From assembly GCA_036245525.1 (NCBI GenBank), contig BTPG01000007.1, forward strand, positions 162,882,847 to 162,946,846: a stretch of 64,000 nucleotides of DNA, written 5' to 3'. The DNA is from Semisulcospira habei (taxonomy: Eukaryota > Mollusca > Gastropoda > Semisulcospiridae). Below, piece by piece: positions 10,906 through 20,463 of this stretch. Below the pieces are notes generated by a model. That model did no database searches. It was not told where the DNA came from and was given only the letters and a program-made list of their open reading frames with translations. The translations under genes were made by a program, and so were the position numbers. Numbering within the stretch: the first letter of the stretch is position 1; each line of letters opens with the position of its first letter.

Positions 10906-11017
10906 TCATGAAGTGCGGCTTCCGGAGCAGCGAATTCAGCAGTTGGTGAACCCAGCACGGCAGGTGTCACAAGAGGGGGCGTTCCCCGGCAGACTGTGAC
11001 TTCAGCTTCTGGGACTG

Positions 11018-11640
11018 GTGAGTATGGCAGTGGACCTACTTCCCCTAGGACATCTCTACTCCCCCCCGCATCAGCTGCTCCTGCTTCTCCCCTGGCGACC
11101 CACGCCGGACGACCTCGAGTCTCAGGTTCGGGTGCGGCCGATGCTCTGTCCTCACCTTCTTCGCTGGGCAGATCCCGACTGGCTCGCGACGGGAGTTGCC
11201 CTCTACTCGCCTCCACCCCAGCTGTCCCTTGCATCGACGCAAGTCTCTCCACCTGGGGCGCTCACCTGCTACCGAGATTCTCCACAGCCTCCGGCGTATG
11301 GCCCCCCGGACCTTGTGGCCCAGCACATCAACTGGTTAGAGGTGAAAGTGGTCTGGCAAGCCCTCTTTGCGTGGGAGTCACATCTGCGATACCAGGAGCT
11401 TCTCATTCTCTCAGACAGCGCCACAGTAGTTGCCTACATCTAGAAGCAGGGCGGGACGTGGTTCCCCTCCCTATCCTTCCTCCTCTACCAGGTGCTCCGA
11501 TGGTGCAAAGATCGAGGCATTGCTCTCTGAGTGAGAGACATCCCAGGACATCTGCATGACCTCCCGACTCCATCGCGCGACACGGCCAGCTTCTCCGCAC
11601 CGAGTGTCTGGACATCTTTTAGGTGATCTGCGCAGCTGAG
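11018..11640 (+). pseudogene. DIRS copy 2 connection and RNase H, broken
   Basis: The segment LLPLGHLYSPPHQLLLLLPWRP matches the copy 1 connection domain. RNase H motifs include CIDASLSTWGAHLLPRF (first Asp retained, in another frame) and WLEVKVVWQALFAWES, then LILSDSATVVAYI followed by a stop at about 11443. The HIPGH-like segment continues in a different frame (RDIPGHLHD) near 11540. Confidence 0.7.
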
Positions 11641-11989
11641 AGACCCCCATGATCGACCTCGGCACGCTGAGGTGGAATCGCCAGCTTGCCCTCTTCGTCT
11701 CCCTCGTTCCAGTCCCGCTATCCTAAGCATTCGACGCTCTCTCCATCTCATGGGACGGCCTCGTCGCTTACGCCTACCCACCTACGGTGCTCGTCCCCAA
11801 GGTCCTGCTCGAGCTCAAGGTTGCAACGTGGTCCTGTTCTTGGTTGCTCCATGCTGCTGGATATGTTCGTGGACCGCCAACCTCCTGAACCTCGCTGCAG
11901 GCCCCCTCTGCGGCTCACCACCCCACGCACGATGCTTAGCAGCCACGGCGGGCACAGCACCTTCCGTGTCCTGAGCAACTCCTACATGC

Positions 11990-13065
11990 CTAGAGGTGGT
12001 GCGGCAAGCCCTCGCCGCTAGAGGCTTCTCAAGTGCAGCAGTGGGAGCTATCGCTACAGTCTGCAGACATTCGACCAGACGAGTTTAAGAGGGAAAGTGG
12101 CGAGTCCTGTGCGAATGATGTGACGACGAGCGCCTCTCCCCCATGGACCTGACGGTTCCCCAGCGGGAGGAGTTCTCCCTCTGGCTCTTCACTGACCAGC
12201 TTGGCACCAATCTTCATTAAGGGCTACCTCGCCATGATCGCTGACGCATACCGCCGTTTGGGCCGAGTGACCTGGGTGACTGCAAAGACCTCGCCGATCT
12301 AATTTGGCCCACTTCGGTCTACACGTCATGCCATTCGCTCGCTGTTGCCGCGATGGGACTTCCCTGGGGGCTAACGTGGCTCGACTCGGACCGCTTCGAA
12401 CCACACCAGTTGGCGCAGCCGGCCGATGTGACGCAGAAGTCCTACTTCCGACTGACCTTCGCCACTGCTGTCAGGGTCAGCGAACTGCACGCTCTATCAG
12501 CACACCCCTCAGGCTTACAGTTCTGGACGGATGGCTCTGTGCAACTGCTGACCAACCCAGCTTCCTAGCCGAGATCCGGTCTCCATGGGTCGCTCCACAG
12601 ATGGTCACCATTCAGCTGGCAGGAATACCAAACAGCAGGATCCGGTGAGAGCCTGACGTGTACCTGCACCGGACCAAGCTGATACGCAGGGGATGCACCC
12701 ACATATTCCTCCTTCTGTCCCCAGGTACAAATGACACCTCAGCCCAGACGGTATCTTGCTGGCTCCGATGGGTGATACGCGCCGCCTACCAGGACCTCTC
12801 CCCTGATGCAGCCAAAGGAATGAACATCAGGGCGCATGAGGTCAGAGCCATGGCCGCAAGCCTCGCATTCGACAGCTACTGCGCCGTCAAAGACATTGTG
12901 GCGGCCGTGAGCTGGCGAGCGGACTCGACTTTCACCCGATGCTATCTGAGGGACCTGTCCAGCCAGCGTGAGATCCCATCGGGTCCTCTCCGGCCAGCGG
13001 GAAAACATGGCGTTGGTGGCGCAACACTCCCTCTCGGCACCCTCGGTGCCGTAGGCAATTCTTAG
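11990..13065 (+). pseudogene. DIRS copy 2 tyrosine recombinase, broken
   Basis: N-terminal fragments are spread over several frames from about 11990. The catalytic half is best read at 12353-12568 (ATAVRVSELHALSAHP, catalytic Arg) and 12658-13065. The latter has AHEVRAMAASLAFD, an intact HxxR box, and STFTRCYLRDLSSQ with the tyrosine. Active-site residues survive, but the gene is split by at least two frameshifts and stops near 12568 and 12648. Confidence 0.75.
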
Positions 13066-13161
13066 CTGAAATTATCGGGAGGTTGCTCCAGGGAGGGTGG
13101 GTCTGGTTGGCAGTTTTTGGGGGTTAGGGGCGTTATAAGCGGCACCCACCTCCTCTTCGCA

Positions 13162-13265
13162 ATTCTTCCTAACAGTAATGTCATCGGTAATGTGTTTTGA
13201 GGAAACAAATGAATTTTTCTCTAAAATGTATTTTTTCGAAAAATACTTACCGAAGACATTACTCG
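13162..13265. repeat. DIRS copy 2 internal complementary region
   Basis: The first half is the complement of the left end at 8171-8220 (shared GAGGAAACAAA). The second half is the complement of the right outer end (AAATGAATTTTTCTCTAAAA). Confidence 0.85.
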
Positions 13266-13301
13266 AATGACCCTCCCACCTGCCCTGCTTGCCGCTGGTC
13301 A

Positions 13302-13525
13302 GCTAAGCAAACAGACTGGCGGGAATCCGGTGGGCATGTGCCCGGATGGGGATGGAAGAGAGGCTACTCGGGATACTGGCTAGGTATGGCGACCCTTGTT
13401 GCCTCCCCTGCCATATAGGTACACAACCAATTTTGGCTGAAATTATGCTAGCTAAGACACTTCCTAACAGTAACGTCATCGGTAAGTATTTTTAGAAAAA
13501 ATACATTTTAGAGAAAAATTCATTT
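13302..13525. repeat. DIRS copy 2 right inverted terminal repeat
   Basis: It is inverted relative to 8171-8376, with only scattered mismatches. The outer tail (GTATTTTTAGAAAAAATACA...) is unique to the right end and is matched by the internal complementary region. Confidence 0.8.
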
Positions 13526-14060
13526 TTTGTCAGATACTTTTAACTGGAAGAAAAAGACTTGTTCACACCTTCACCTGAAATGACTTGCATCTTCAGGAGG
13601 CCTCTATATTGACTGTGTACCAGGTATAGGAGGTGGATTAGTTTTGATAGTTCTGGTGTGGTGCCAGATAAACATTGCGCCATACCTGGGGCCAGTTGCA
13701 TGAGTGAGCTAAGTCCTGCACCAGGCCAAAGCAAGATGCTCAACTAGTTGCATGAATGAGCATAGTCCTGCACCAGCCACTCCGCTATAGTGGAGCACCT
13801 TGATCAGTGGCTGGCGCAGGACTAAGCTGACTCATGCAGCTGGCTCTAGGACATGTAATGTTCTACATTTTGCGTACAAGACAGTTGTCGAATGTGACAA
13901 GACATTGGGGCACCCAAAAATTAACTTGTTTGCGGTGAGCTGCATCCAGATACGCAGCATAAAGTCATGTATCCAGATATGGCTGACTGCAAATGATTTA
14001 ATTGTTTACAGTACCAGTGGCTGCATGCACAAGGGGGTTAAGACGGCTTGACGGTTTATG
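13526..14060. other. Spacer between DIRS copies 2 and 3, with an imperfect palindrome
   Basis: I see no gene. The stretch 13682-13855 folds back: CAGTTGCATGAGTGAGCTAA on the left pairs with CTAAGCTGACTCATGCAGCT on the right. The CTGCATGCACAAGGG phrase near 14020 recurs near 56985. Confidence 0.5.
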
Positions 14061-14284
14061 TTTGTTTTCTCAGAACTCTTACTGATGGCATGACTAATAG
14101 GAAGGTACGCTTAGCTTACCAGTTTCAGCCCAAAAATTTGTTGTGTACACCTCACAACCAGAGGGGCGATTCTAGGGGGCCATTACCAGGATGCCTCGAG
14201 TAGCCCCCCCCCCCCCCCTCCTTGCCTCCCTATCTGGTTACGTGCCTGGCCATTTCCCGCCAGTCTTTTCGCTTAGCTCACCAA
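14061..14284. repeat. DIRS copy 3 left inverted terminal repeat
   Basis: It is inverted relative to 18966-19170, for example TTGTGTACACCTCACAACCA against TGTGAGGTGTACACAACGAA. A C homopolymer is present at about 14205-14219. Confidence 0.75.
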
Positions 14285-14842
14285 GACCGGTAGCCTCTCT
14301 GCTGCGGAAGGAGTCAAAGAACACTGGTCACAGCTGTGGGCCTTTTACACAAGAGAGCGACCAGCCCAGGCCAGGGAGCCACTCAACCCCACCTCGACTG
14401 CCACCGCGCCATTGCCGCTGAGGCATGCCACTTCAGACATTGTGGGCCTGTTGTCGCGTCCGGCACTACTCCCACTCCACATCTCCGAGGCGTAGGAAGG
14501 CCTTGACTCCACCGCAGCGCCCGCTTTCGGCTCGACAGCGTCCCTCCGCGACGACCTCGGAGCCGATCGATGCGTTGATCTTCCTCGCGGGATTGGCGCT
14601 CTCACCCCCATCATCGGGGCCTCGCAGACAGTGGCCAATCGTCAGTCTCGGCCGGTTCATCCCCGCGTTCCCACTCTAGCCAGCCCCGGCGGGCTTCATC
14701 TCTTCACGGGAGCAGGCGCTCTTCTCCCCCTACCCCTCCAGCTGCACACACGGATCTCCGCTCCTTCCCGCGGTTCGCGGGGAATGATGACAAGGCTCTT
14801 AGCCTCCACCCAGAGGACTCTAGCGCTCGTTCGTCTGGTTCA

Positions 14843-15508
14843 TTGTCTTCGGCGGGTGCAGCTCCGACTTCGCAGAGCGAGGCTTCCCGACTCATCGCCT
14901 TTTTCCTCCCCCCGGGCTCCTGCCCTCCTTCTCCCCCTCTGAAGAGGAAGGCTGCGCCGATGGTGGACACACCGCGGCAGTCCAAGCGCTTCAAGTCCCT
15001 CCCTCAGCTGCCGGCGTTTAGGGACCTGACGGAGGCGTTTTCTGCGCAGCTTCTAGCAGCCAGGTTCGGCAATCAGGGCTTCTTCTCCGACGCCAGTTGG
15101 CCAGCGGGAATGGACATCAGCTTCTACCATCAGTGGTACGCCGGGCATTCTCCAGCGTTCTCTTGCCCCCTGCCAGCGATAGACAAGGCGGCACTGCTGC
15201 AGACGCGGGCCCCCAGCAGCAGGTGGCTACGGATTCCTCGCGGCCTGAAGAAGACGGCGAAGCTGGTGCAGAACTCCTTAGCGTGTGCTGGCTTCCTCGA
15301 GATGGCAATGCAGGCCATGGTGAGACGCCTCGAGGATACCTGGGACCTCTCCGCCTCAGCTCCTCTCCGTGACATACACTCCGTGCTCATGGCAGCAAAC
15401 AGATCTGTGTTTTACTCCTCGGTTAACGCCATGGCGATGGCAGCTAACTGCGACCTGATGCTGCGGGACACCCTGCTGGGACTGCTCGTCTCTCCCGGCT
15501 TCAGTTAA
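14843..15508 (+). CDS. DIRS copy 3 gag-like protein, C-terminal part
   Basis: The open frame of 221 codons ends with a TAA near 15506. It contains SPPLKRKAAPMVDTPRQSKR, FRDLTEAFSAQLLAARFGN, ISFYHQWYAGHSPAFSCPLP, MVRRLEDTWDLS and MAMAANCDLMLRDTLLG. The same blocks occur in copies 1 and 4, which supports a structural gag role. The N-terminal Cys-rich portion (14300-14700) is in other frames and decayed; only a fragment resembling SQLWAFYTRER remains. The true start is not identifiable. Confidence 0.6.
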   Translation: MSSAGAAPTSQSEASRLIAFFLPPGSCPPSPPLKRKAAPMVDTPRQSKRFKSLPQLPAFRDLTEAFSAQLLAARFGNQGFFSDASWPAGMDISFYHQWYAGHSPAFSCPLPAIDKAALLQTRAPSSRWLRIPRGLKKTAKLVQNSLACAGFLEMAMQAMVRRLEDTWDLSASAPLRDIHSVLMAANRSVFYSSVNAMAMAANCDLMLRDTLLGLLVSPGFS

Positions 15509-15661
15509 GATGCAGCTTCGTCAGGCTCCCCTCAGGGGATCTCTTCTCTTTGGACCGACCTGGCAGACCATCAAGGGGTCTTCCAAGGAGCTTTAGCCAG
15601 CCTCGACCATCCCTGCCGCTTTTCGCTTTTAGTCGACCTGAAGAACCGTGGGTCACACCCT

Positions 15662-16638
15662 GTGGTCTTTCAGACCCCCCACCTCCCGTCTTCCCAGAGG
15701 CTGCGGTGTGCGCCCCGAAACCCCAAGCGCGCTCACGCGCTTTTCCCCCAACCACCCCTACCTGGTCCAGAGGCGCCCGGAGACCGGAGCATGGCCAGGC
15801 CCACTGACTTGTCTCCCGTCCCCCCGCTGATTCCTGTAGGGTCTCCAGTCGGCGGGAGGCTAGCCCATCACAGCGGCACATGGACTGTTTCAGGACAACC
15901 CTTGGATTCCCTTGACCATCTCGGAGGGCCTGAGGATCTCTTTCCAGTCTCCCCCTCCGTTGCGTCACTCCCCCCTGTGGACTCGGGTGCCGGGGGAACA
16001 AGGCAAGGCGGAAGCTCTGCGCGACGAGGTAGCCTCTGCTGCAGAAGGAGACCACGGAAGTAGTCTCCCGTCTCGACTTCCTGGCCTTCTACAGCCGTCT
16101 CTTCCTCGTCCCCAAGACGAGTGGCAAGTGGCGTCCGGTCATCGACCTCTCGGCGTTAAACAAGTACATTTCAGCCCCTCACTTCCGGATGGAGATAGCC
16201 AGAGCTTTGAGGGCCGCAGTGTAGCCCCAGGACTTCGCTGTGAGCCTCGACCTTGCAGACACCTATCTTCATGTTCCCATGCACCTGGCTTCCCGCTGTT
16301 ACCTTTGCTTCGCCTTCGGCAGAGTTGTGTATCAGTTTCAGGCCCTGCCCTTCGGACTCAACCTCAGCCCTTGGGTGTTTACCAGGATCATCGACGGCGT
16401 TGTCTCCAGCTTCCGACAGATGGCCTCGAGCCCAACTTCCAACTATCTGGACGATCTGCTCCTCCAGAACCAGATGACGACAGCCTTAGAGGAGGACCAG
16501 GACACCCTACTGACCCTGCTCAGCCAGCTCGGATTTCTGGTCAACGGTGGCAAGTCCGATCTCACTCCCTCGTGCCGGTTCATTCACCTAAGCATGGAGT
16601 TCCTGACTGATATCAACCGCGTCCATCTCCCAGAATGA
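15662..16638 (+). pseudogene. DIRS copy 3 reverse transcriptase, frameshifted
   Basis: Motifs lie across frames. Near 16115 there is KWRPVIDLSALNKY. In the 16240-16638 frame are SLDLADTYLHVPMHLAS, ALPFGLNLSPWVFTRIID and the catalytic NYLDDLLLQN, then GFLVNGGKSDLTPS and MEFLTDINRVHLPE. A TAG interrupts the frame at about 16222, and a TGA follows LPE at 16636. The polymerase active site is intact, but the gene is not continuous. Confidence 0.8.
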
Positions 16639-16837
16639 CGAATCCAGAAGGTAGCGGATCTGGCGCTCCAAGACTCCCGCGCGGAGGCTCTCCCAGCCAG
16701 GGTGTGGCTCCAACTGTTAGGTCTCCTAAACGTGGCGGCGGACCTCCTGCCTCTTGGCAGACTCTACTCTCGCTCAATCCAGCTGCATCTACTCCTCCAC
16801 AGGTGCCCATCGTCCAGCGATCTGACGACCCTGGTCC

Positions 16838-17445
16838 TTGTCTCCACCTTGGTCAGATCTCATCTTCTGTGATGGACGGACAGGATCTGGTTGGCGTCAG
16901 GGGTTCCGCTCTCCTCCCCAGCACCCCGGCTCTCCATCTGCATGGATGCGAGCCGCTCCGGCTGGGGAACACACTTACTCCCGGAGTTTCTCACAGCCTT
17001 GGGCAGCAGGCCGCAGGACCACGCACAGACACAGCAACTGGCTGGAGCTGAAGGCCGTGTGGTTAGCGCTCTGCGCCTGGGAAGATTGCCTTGCTCTACA
17101 AGAGATTCTGGTGCTGTCGCACAACTCGACAGTTGTGGCCTACATTCAGAACCAGGGCGGGACGCGCTCTCCCTCTCTCTGCATCCTCCTGTACCAGGTC
17201 CTCCTGTGGTGCAGAGATCGCGGCATCTCACTTCGGGCGCGGCACATCCCGGGCCACCTGAACGTTCTCGCAGACTCCCTCTCACAGCGCGGGCAGCTGT
17301 TCCACACAGAGTGGTCCCTACACCCAGACATCTTCCGCCTTCCCTACGCATGCTGGGAAACACCCATGATCGACCTCTTCGCCACGAGGTGGAACAGACA
17401 GCTTCCGCTCTTCGTCTCCCCCATTCCAGATCCACAGAAGCTCAG
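16838..17445 (+). pseudogene. DIRS copy 3 RNase H and following segment
   Basis: RNase H motifs are CMDASRSGWGTHLLPEF (first Asp, in the overlapping frame), WLELKAVWLALCAWED, LVLSHNSTVVAYI and HIPGHLNVLADSLSQRGQ. The third acidic residue is changed: SHNS where copy 1 has SDNS. The MIDLFATRWNRQLPLFVSPI block follows near 17367. Relative to copy 1 it is joined directly to KLRGSNA, so about 35 residues are deleted. Confidence 0.75.
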
Positions 17446-17597
17446 AGGCAGCAACGCGATTCTGCTCCTAGTGGCATCATTCAGCTGGACCAAGAGCTGG
17501 ACCAGCAGCCTTCTGAGCCTCGCCATGGACTCCCCGCTGTTTTGCTCCCCACTTCTCGGACGATCCTCAAGTAGCCCTGGCAGCAGCTTTTCCACCC

Positions 17598-18698
17598 TTG
17601 CCCGGAACGGCTGCTATTACACACTTGGAGGTTGTCCGGAAAGACCTCGCCGCTAGAGGCTTCTCGGGTGCAGCGGTTGAGGCGATCACAGCAGCGCGCA
17701 GGGCTTTTACCCGTAACGTCTATGAGGGAAAGTGGCGGGTCCTCCAGTCCTGGTGCACAGCTGAGCAGCTCTCCCCCACGGACTTGACTACCCTTCAGCT
17801 GGCCGAGTTCTTTCTGTGGCTCTTTGCCCAGCAGAACCTGGCCCCCATCATCATCGGAGGTTACCTGGCGATGATTGCGGACACGTATAGACACCTGGGA
17901 CGACCGGACCCGGGTGCCTGCAAAGACCTCTCGGATTTGATGGCTCACCTGGATCTTCAGAGGCTGGTTGCCTGCTCGCTGATCCCTTGCTGGGATTTGT
18001 CCTGGGTCCTAACCTGGCTCAACTCGGAGCGTTTCGAGCCTCTACCCCTAGCACGGCTGGGAGACCTAACCAGGAAGACCTGCTTCCTGATCGCCCTTGC
18101 CACAGCATCCAGAGTGAGTGAGATCCACGCCTTCTCTATGCGACCCGCCTGTCTCCAGTTTTGGGCTGATGGTTCGGTACAGCTCCTCACTGACCCGGTG
18201 TTCCTGGCCAAGAACCGACTCCCAGCTACCACGCCACAGGTGTTGACCGTCCGCCTGCTCAGGGCGATCGACCAGTCCCGGGAGTCCCAACAGCAGGACC
18301 CCGTCCGAACGCTCATAATTTACCTGTGCCAGACTAAACCGCTGAGACAAGGGCGCACGCGCCTATTCCTTCCCCTGGCTCCGGGCAGACGAGACATATC
18401 CGCGCAGACAATTTCATCCTGGCTCCGCTGGGTCATCCGGTCGGCATACAAGGAGCTCTCCCCGGTACGGGTGAAGACGATGCGCATACGCGCATGTGAG
18501 GTCAGAGCAGTGGCTGCAAACATCGCTTTTGACCGCAACTGCGCTGTAAGAGACATTGTGGCGGCCGTTGGTTGGCGGGCTGAGTCTACCTTTGCCCGAT
18601 TCTACCTGCGAGACCTATCCCGCCAGCGCGACAACCTGGCTTTGATGGGGGACATCTCGGCGGCGCAGCACACCCTCCAGGCACCACAGGTGCCTTAG
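17598..18698 (+). CDS. DIRS copy 3 tyrosine recombinase, uninterrupted ORF
   Basis: This is a 366-codon phage-integrase-type recombinase that would integrate the circular DNA. The N-terminal core-binding region includes RNVYEGKWRVLQSW, LAEFFLWLF, GGYLAMIADTYRHLGRPD and CKDLSDLMAHL. The first catalytic Arg is in TASRVSEIHAFS near residue 174. The HxxR box reads CEVR here (RIRACEVRAVAANIAFD), so the His is replaced by Cys; copies 2 and 5 keep HEVR. The tyrosine lies in STFARFYLRDLSRQ near residue 334. The ORF is intact in length, but activity is doubtful. The ATG at 17598 is only the first Met in the frame; the natural start may be upstream. Confidence 0.85.
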   Translation: MPGTAAITHLEVVRKDLAARGFSGAAVEAITAARRAFTRNVYEGKWRVLQSWCTAEQLSPTDLTTLQLAEFFLWLFAQQNLAPIIIGGYLAMIADTYRHLGRPDPGACKDLSDLMAHLDLQRLVACSLIPCWDLSWVLTWLNSERFEPLPLARLGDLTRKTCFLIALATASRVSEIHAFSMRPACLQFWADGSVQLLTDPVFLAKNRLPATTPQVLTVRLLRAIDQSRESQQQDPVRTLIIYLCQTKPLRQGRTRLFLPLAPGRRDISAQTISSWLRWVIRSAYKELSPVRVKTMRIRACEVRAVAANIAFDRNCAVRDIVAAVGWRAESTFARFYLRDLSRQRDNLALMGDISAAQHTLQAPQVP

Positions 18699-18835
18699 GT
18701 AACACCTTGCTGAAATTGTCGGTTGTGGCGCGTGGGGGGGGGGGGGGGGGGGCGTTGTTCAGTGCACTTGAGGGGCATTCTGCCAGAGGTTCCCGGGTGC
18801 AACACATAGGGGGCGGCACCCTCCTCCTATTCGCT

Positions 18836-18933
18836 ATTCTTCCTATTAGTCATCGGTAAGAGTTTTGAGAAAACAAATAGATTTTTCCCTAAAATGTAGT
18901 TTTTCGAAATATTCTTATCGATGGCATGACTCA
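18836..18933. repeat. DIRS copy 3 internal complementary region
   Basis: It joins the complement of this copy's left end (GAGAAAACAAA) to the complement expected for the missing right tail (TTCTTATCGATGGCATGACT). It still records the lost right terminus. Confidence 0.8.
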
Positions 18934-18965
18934 GAGGTCCCTCCCTCCTACCCTGCTTGCCGCTG

Positions 18966-19170
18966 TTGAGCTAAGGCAAAAAGACTGGGGGGAAACGGCC
19001 AGGCACGTGACCGGATAGGGAGGCAAGGGTGGGGGGGTGGGGGTGGGGCTACTCGAAGCATCCTGGTAACGACCCCCTAGAGTCGCCCCCCTGATTGTGA
19101 GGTGTACACAACGAATATTTGGGCTGAAACTGGTAAGCTAAGCGTACCTTCCTATTGGTCATGCCATTTT
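18966..19170. repeat. DIRS copy 3 right inverted terminal repeat, truncated
   Basis: It is inverted relative to 14061-14284. It includes GGCCAGGCACGTGACCGGAT and a G-rich tract at about 19030-19048. It stops short of the unique tail present in copies 2, 4 and 5. Confidence 0.75.
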
Positions 19171-19207
19171 TTATGAGAACAATGAATATTGATGCTTGCT
19201 ATTGCAG

Positions 19208-19292
19208 GGAAGATTTGTCAAGAAGATGGACAAGTGGACCCCGACTGTTTTGTGGCCTGCCAGGAGTTTGTTGTTGGCTTCATGGCACAAGA
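19208..19292 (+). CDS. AKAP10: AKAP10 exon (end of first RGS domain)
   Basis: This is the first visible exon of an A-kinase anchoring protein 10 (D-AKAP2) orthologue. The protein tethers PKA and carries two RGS domains. The exon follows an acceptor (TTGCTATTGCAG) and encodes KICQEDGQVDPDCFVACQEF then VVGFMAQE. The QEDGQVDP-CF stretch is diagnostic of the segment leading into the second RGS lobe in vertebrate AKAP10. The donor is GA|GTGAGA, and the split codon GA-G joins perfectly to the next exon. Upstream exons (N-terminus, first RGS) are not in the window, or lie beyond the DIRS cluster that fills 1-19170. Confidence 0.85.
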
Positions 19293-20243
19293 GTGAGAAG
19301 AATTTTTGCGTGAACCGTTTTGCTGTCAGAAGCCGTTTTTGTCTAGGGGATAACTGGAGGAATCGCCTTCCCCCCAAAAAAAACTGCTTCTGACAACTAA
19401 AAGGTTAAAATGAATAGGACATTAATTTATTTTTCTGTCTTCCACTGTAGCTAAGTAAGGCAACAACTTGCAGTTGTTCTACATAACTTCAGGTATTTTT
19501 CAACATAGTACAACCTGGTTTGAGCAACCACTGTTTTCACTGGAAAAAAAAACCCTGAGCTCTGAACCTATTTAGCACTAACACACCACAGCAGAAGGTG
19601 GATTGATTCAAGGGTAGAGCCTGATTAGCTTGGCGCCATCAAGTGCCAAGCTAATTGGACTCTACCCTTGAATTATGGTCGATCCTTCTCCCACAACAGA
19701 TCCATAGTTGTTAGTGATGCTCTCAAAATGTTGGACTTGCAGCCTTTAGACCTAAGTGGGTTAAACGGCAGATTCTCTCCCAAGAGAAGTCTTGAAGGGC
19801 AAAGTGTCAGTAGCTATTTGCCCACAGATATCGACTTTAGCTGCCACAAAATTACTAGCCCTAGAACATTATCGGCAGACCAATCAGCCCAACCAAGGTT
19901 TGCTTGCAGTGTGTATGCTTGGCTGTTGTTGCCGCTGAATGTGTCGTTATATGGCATGCACACCGGATCTAGAAATTAACTTAAAAACAAGATTACCTGG
20001 TGGCAGAGGACATGATACAGAAAAGTTCTTTAGTAGGCAAAGAGTTAGAAGACCATCAATGTGGCCGCAGCCACCTAAGTGATGGTCTTCAATGACAGGT
20101 GACCTCTCGTAAGAATGATTGCTCAAAACAGGTTCTGTTGTAACAGGTATCTCCACCTCCGCAACCAGTATTCGTCAAGGCTAATCTGTAACTTACTCTG
20201 ACTTCTACTTTTCTTTTTGGTTTTTGCGTTTTTAAAAATCTAG

Positions 20244-20381
20244 TTAACCCTTTTAGCCCCAGATCCCTACATCAGGAGATGGCTTGACCATGATAATTCA
20301 AGGGTAGTGCCAGCTTAACTTGACACCTTCAGGCAACACCTCCAAAATTTGAGAAATGGGACCTTGGGGCTAAAAGGGTTG
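20244..20381. repeat. Palindrome family A, deleted copy
   Basis: It starts TTAACCCTTTTAGCCCC and ends GGGGCTAAAAGGGTT. The central arm with GATAATTCAAGGGTAGTGCC is present, but the return arm is missing. Confidence 0.7.
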
Positions 20382-20385
20382 ACCA

Positions 20386-20463
20386 TTTGCGTTTTGGGAG
20401 TGGTTTTTGTCGCGATGATTCCTGTAGGAATCATCGCGACAAAAACGGCTACCGACACGCACA
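20386..20463. repeat. Hairpin family B copy
   Basis: The near-perfect inverted repeat TTTTTGTCGCGATGATTCCT pairs with AGGAATCATCGCGACAAAAA. It is placed directly after the family A copy. Confidence 0.8.

Larger units (their letters stand above)
8171..13525 (+). mobile_element. DIRS-like retrotransposon copy 2 (5.36 kb)
   Basis: A complete structure lies between inverted repeats 8171-8376 and 13302-13525, with the internal complementary region at 13162-13265. The ends are TTTGTTTCCTCAAAAC and ...AAATTCATTT. Both are flanked by further T or TG sequence, consistent with insertion at a T-rich site without duplication. It starts only about 175 bp after copy 1. The coding region is heavily decayed. 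Confidence 0.85.
14061..19170 (+). mobile_element. DIRS-like retrotransposon copy 3 (best preserved coding region)
   Basis: The left inverted repeat is at 14061-14284, the internal complementary region at 18836-18933 and the right inverted repeat at 18966 to about 19170. The unique right outer tail predicted from the internal complementary region is absent: sequence stops at TCATGCCAT then T runs. The right terminus is therefore truncated by roughly 45 bp. Gag, RT, RNase H and recombinase are all recognisable, and the recombinase is an uninterrupted ORF. The element ends about 38 bp before an AKAP10 exon. Confidence 0.85.
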
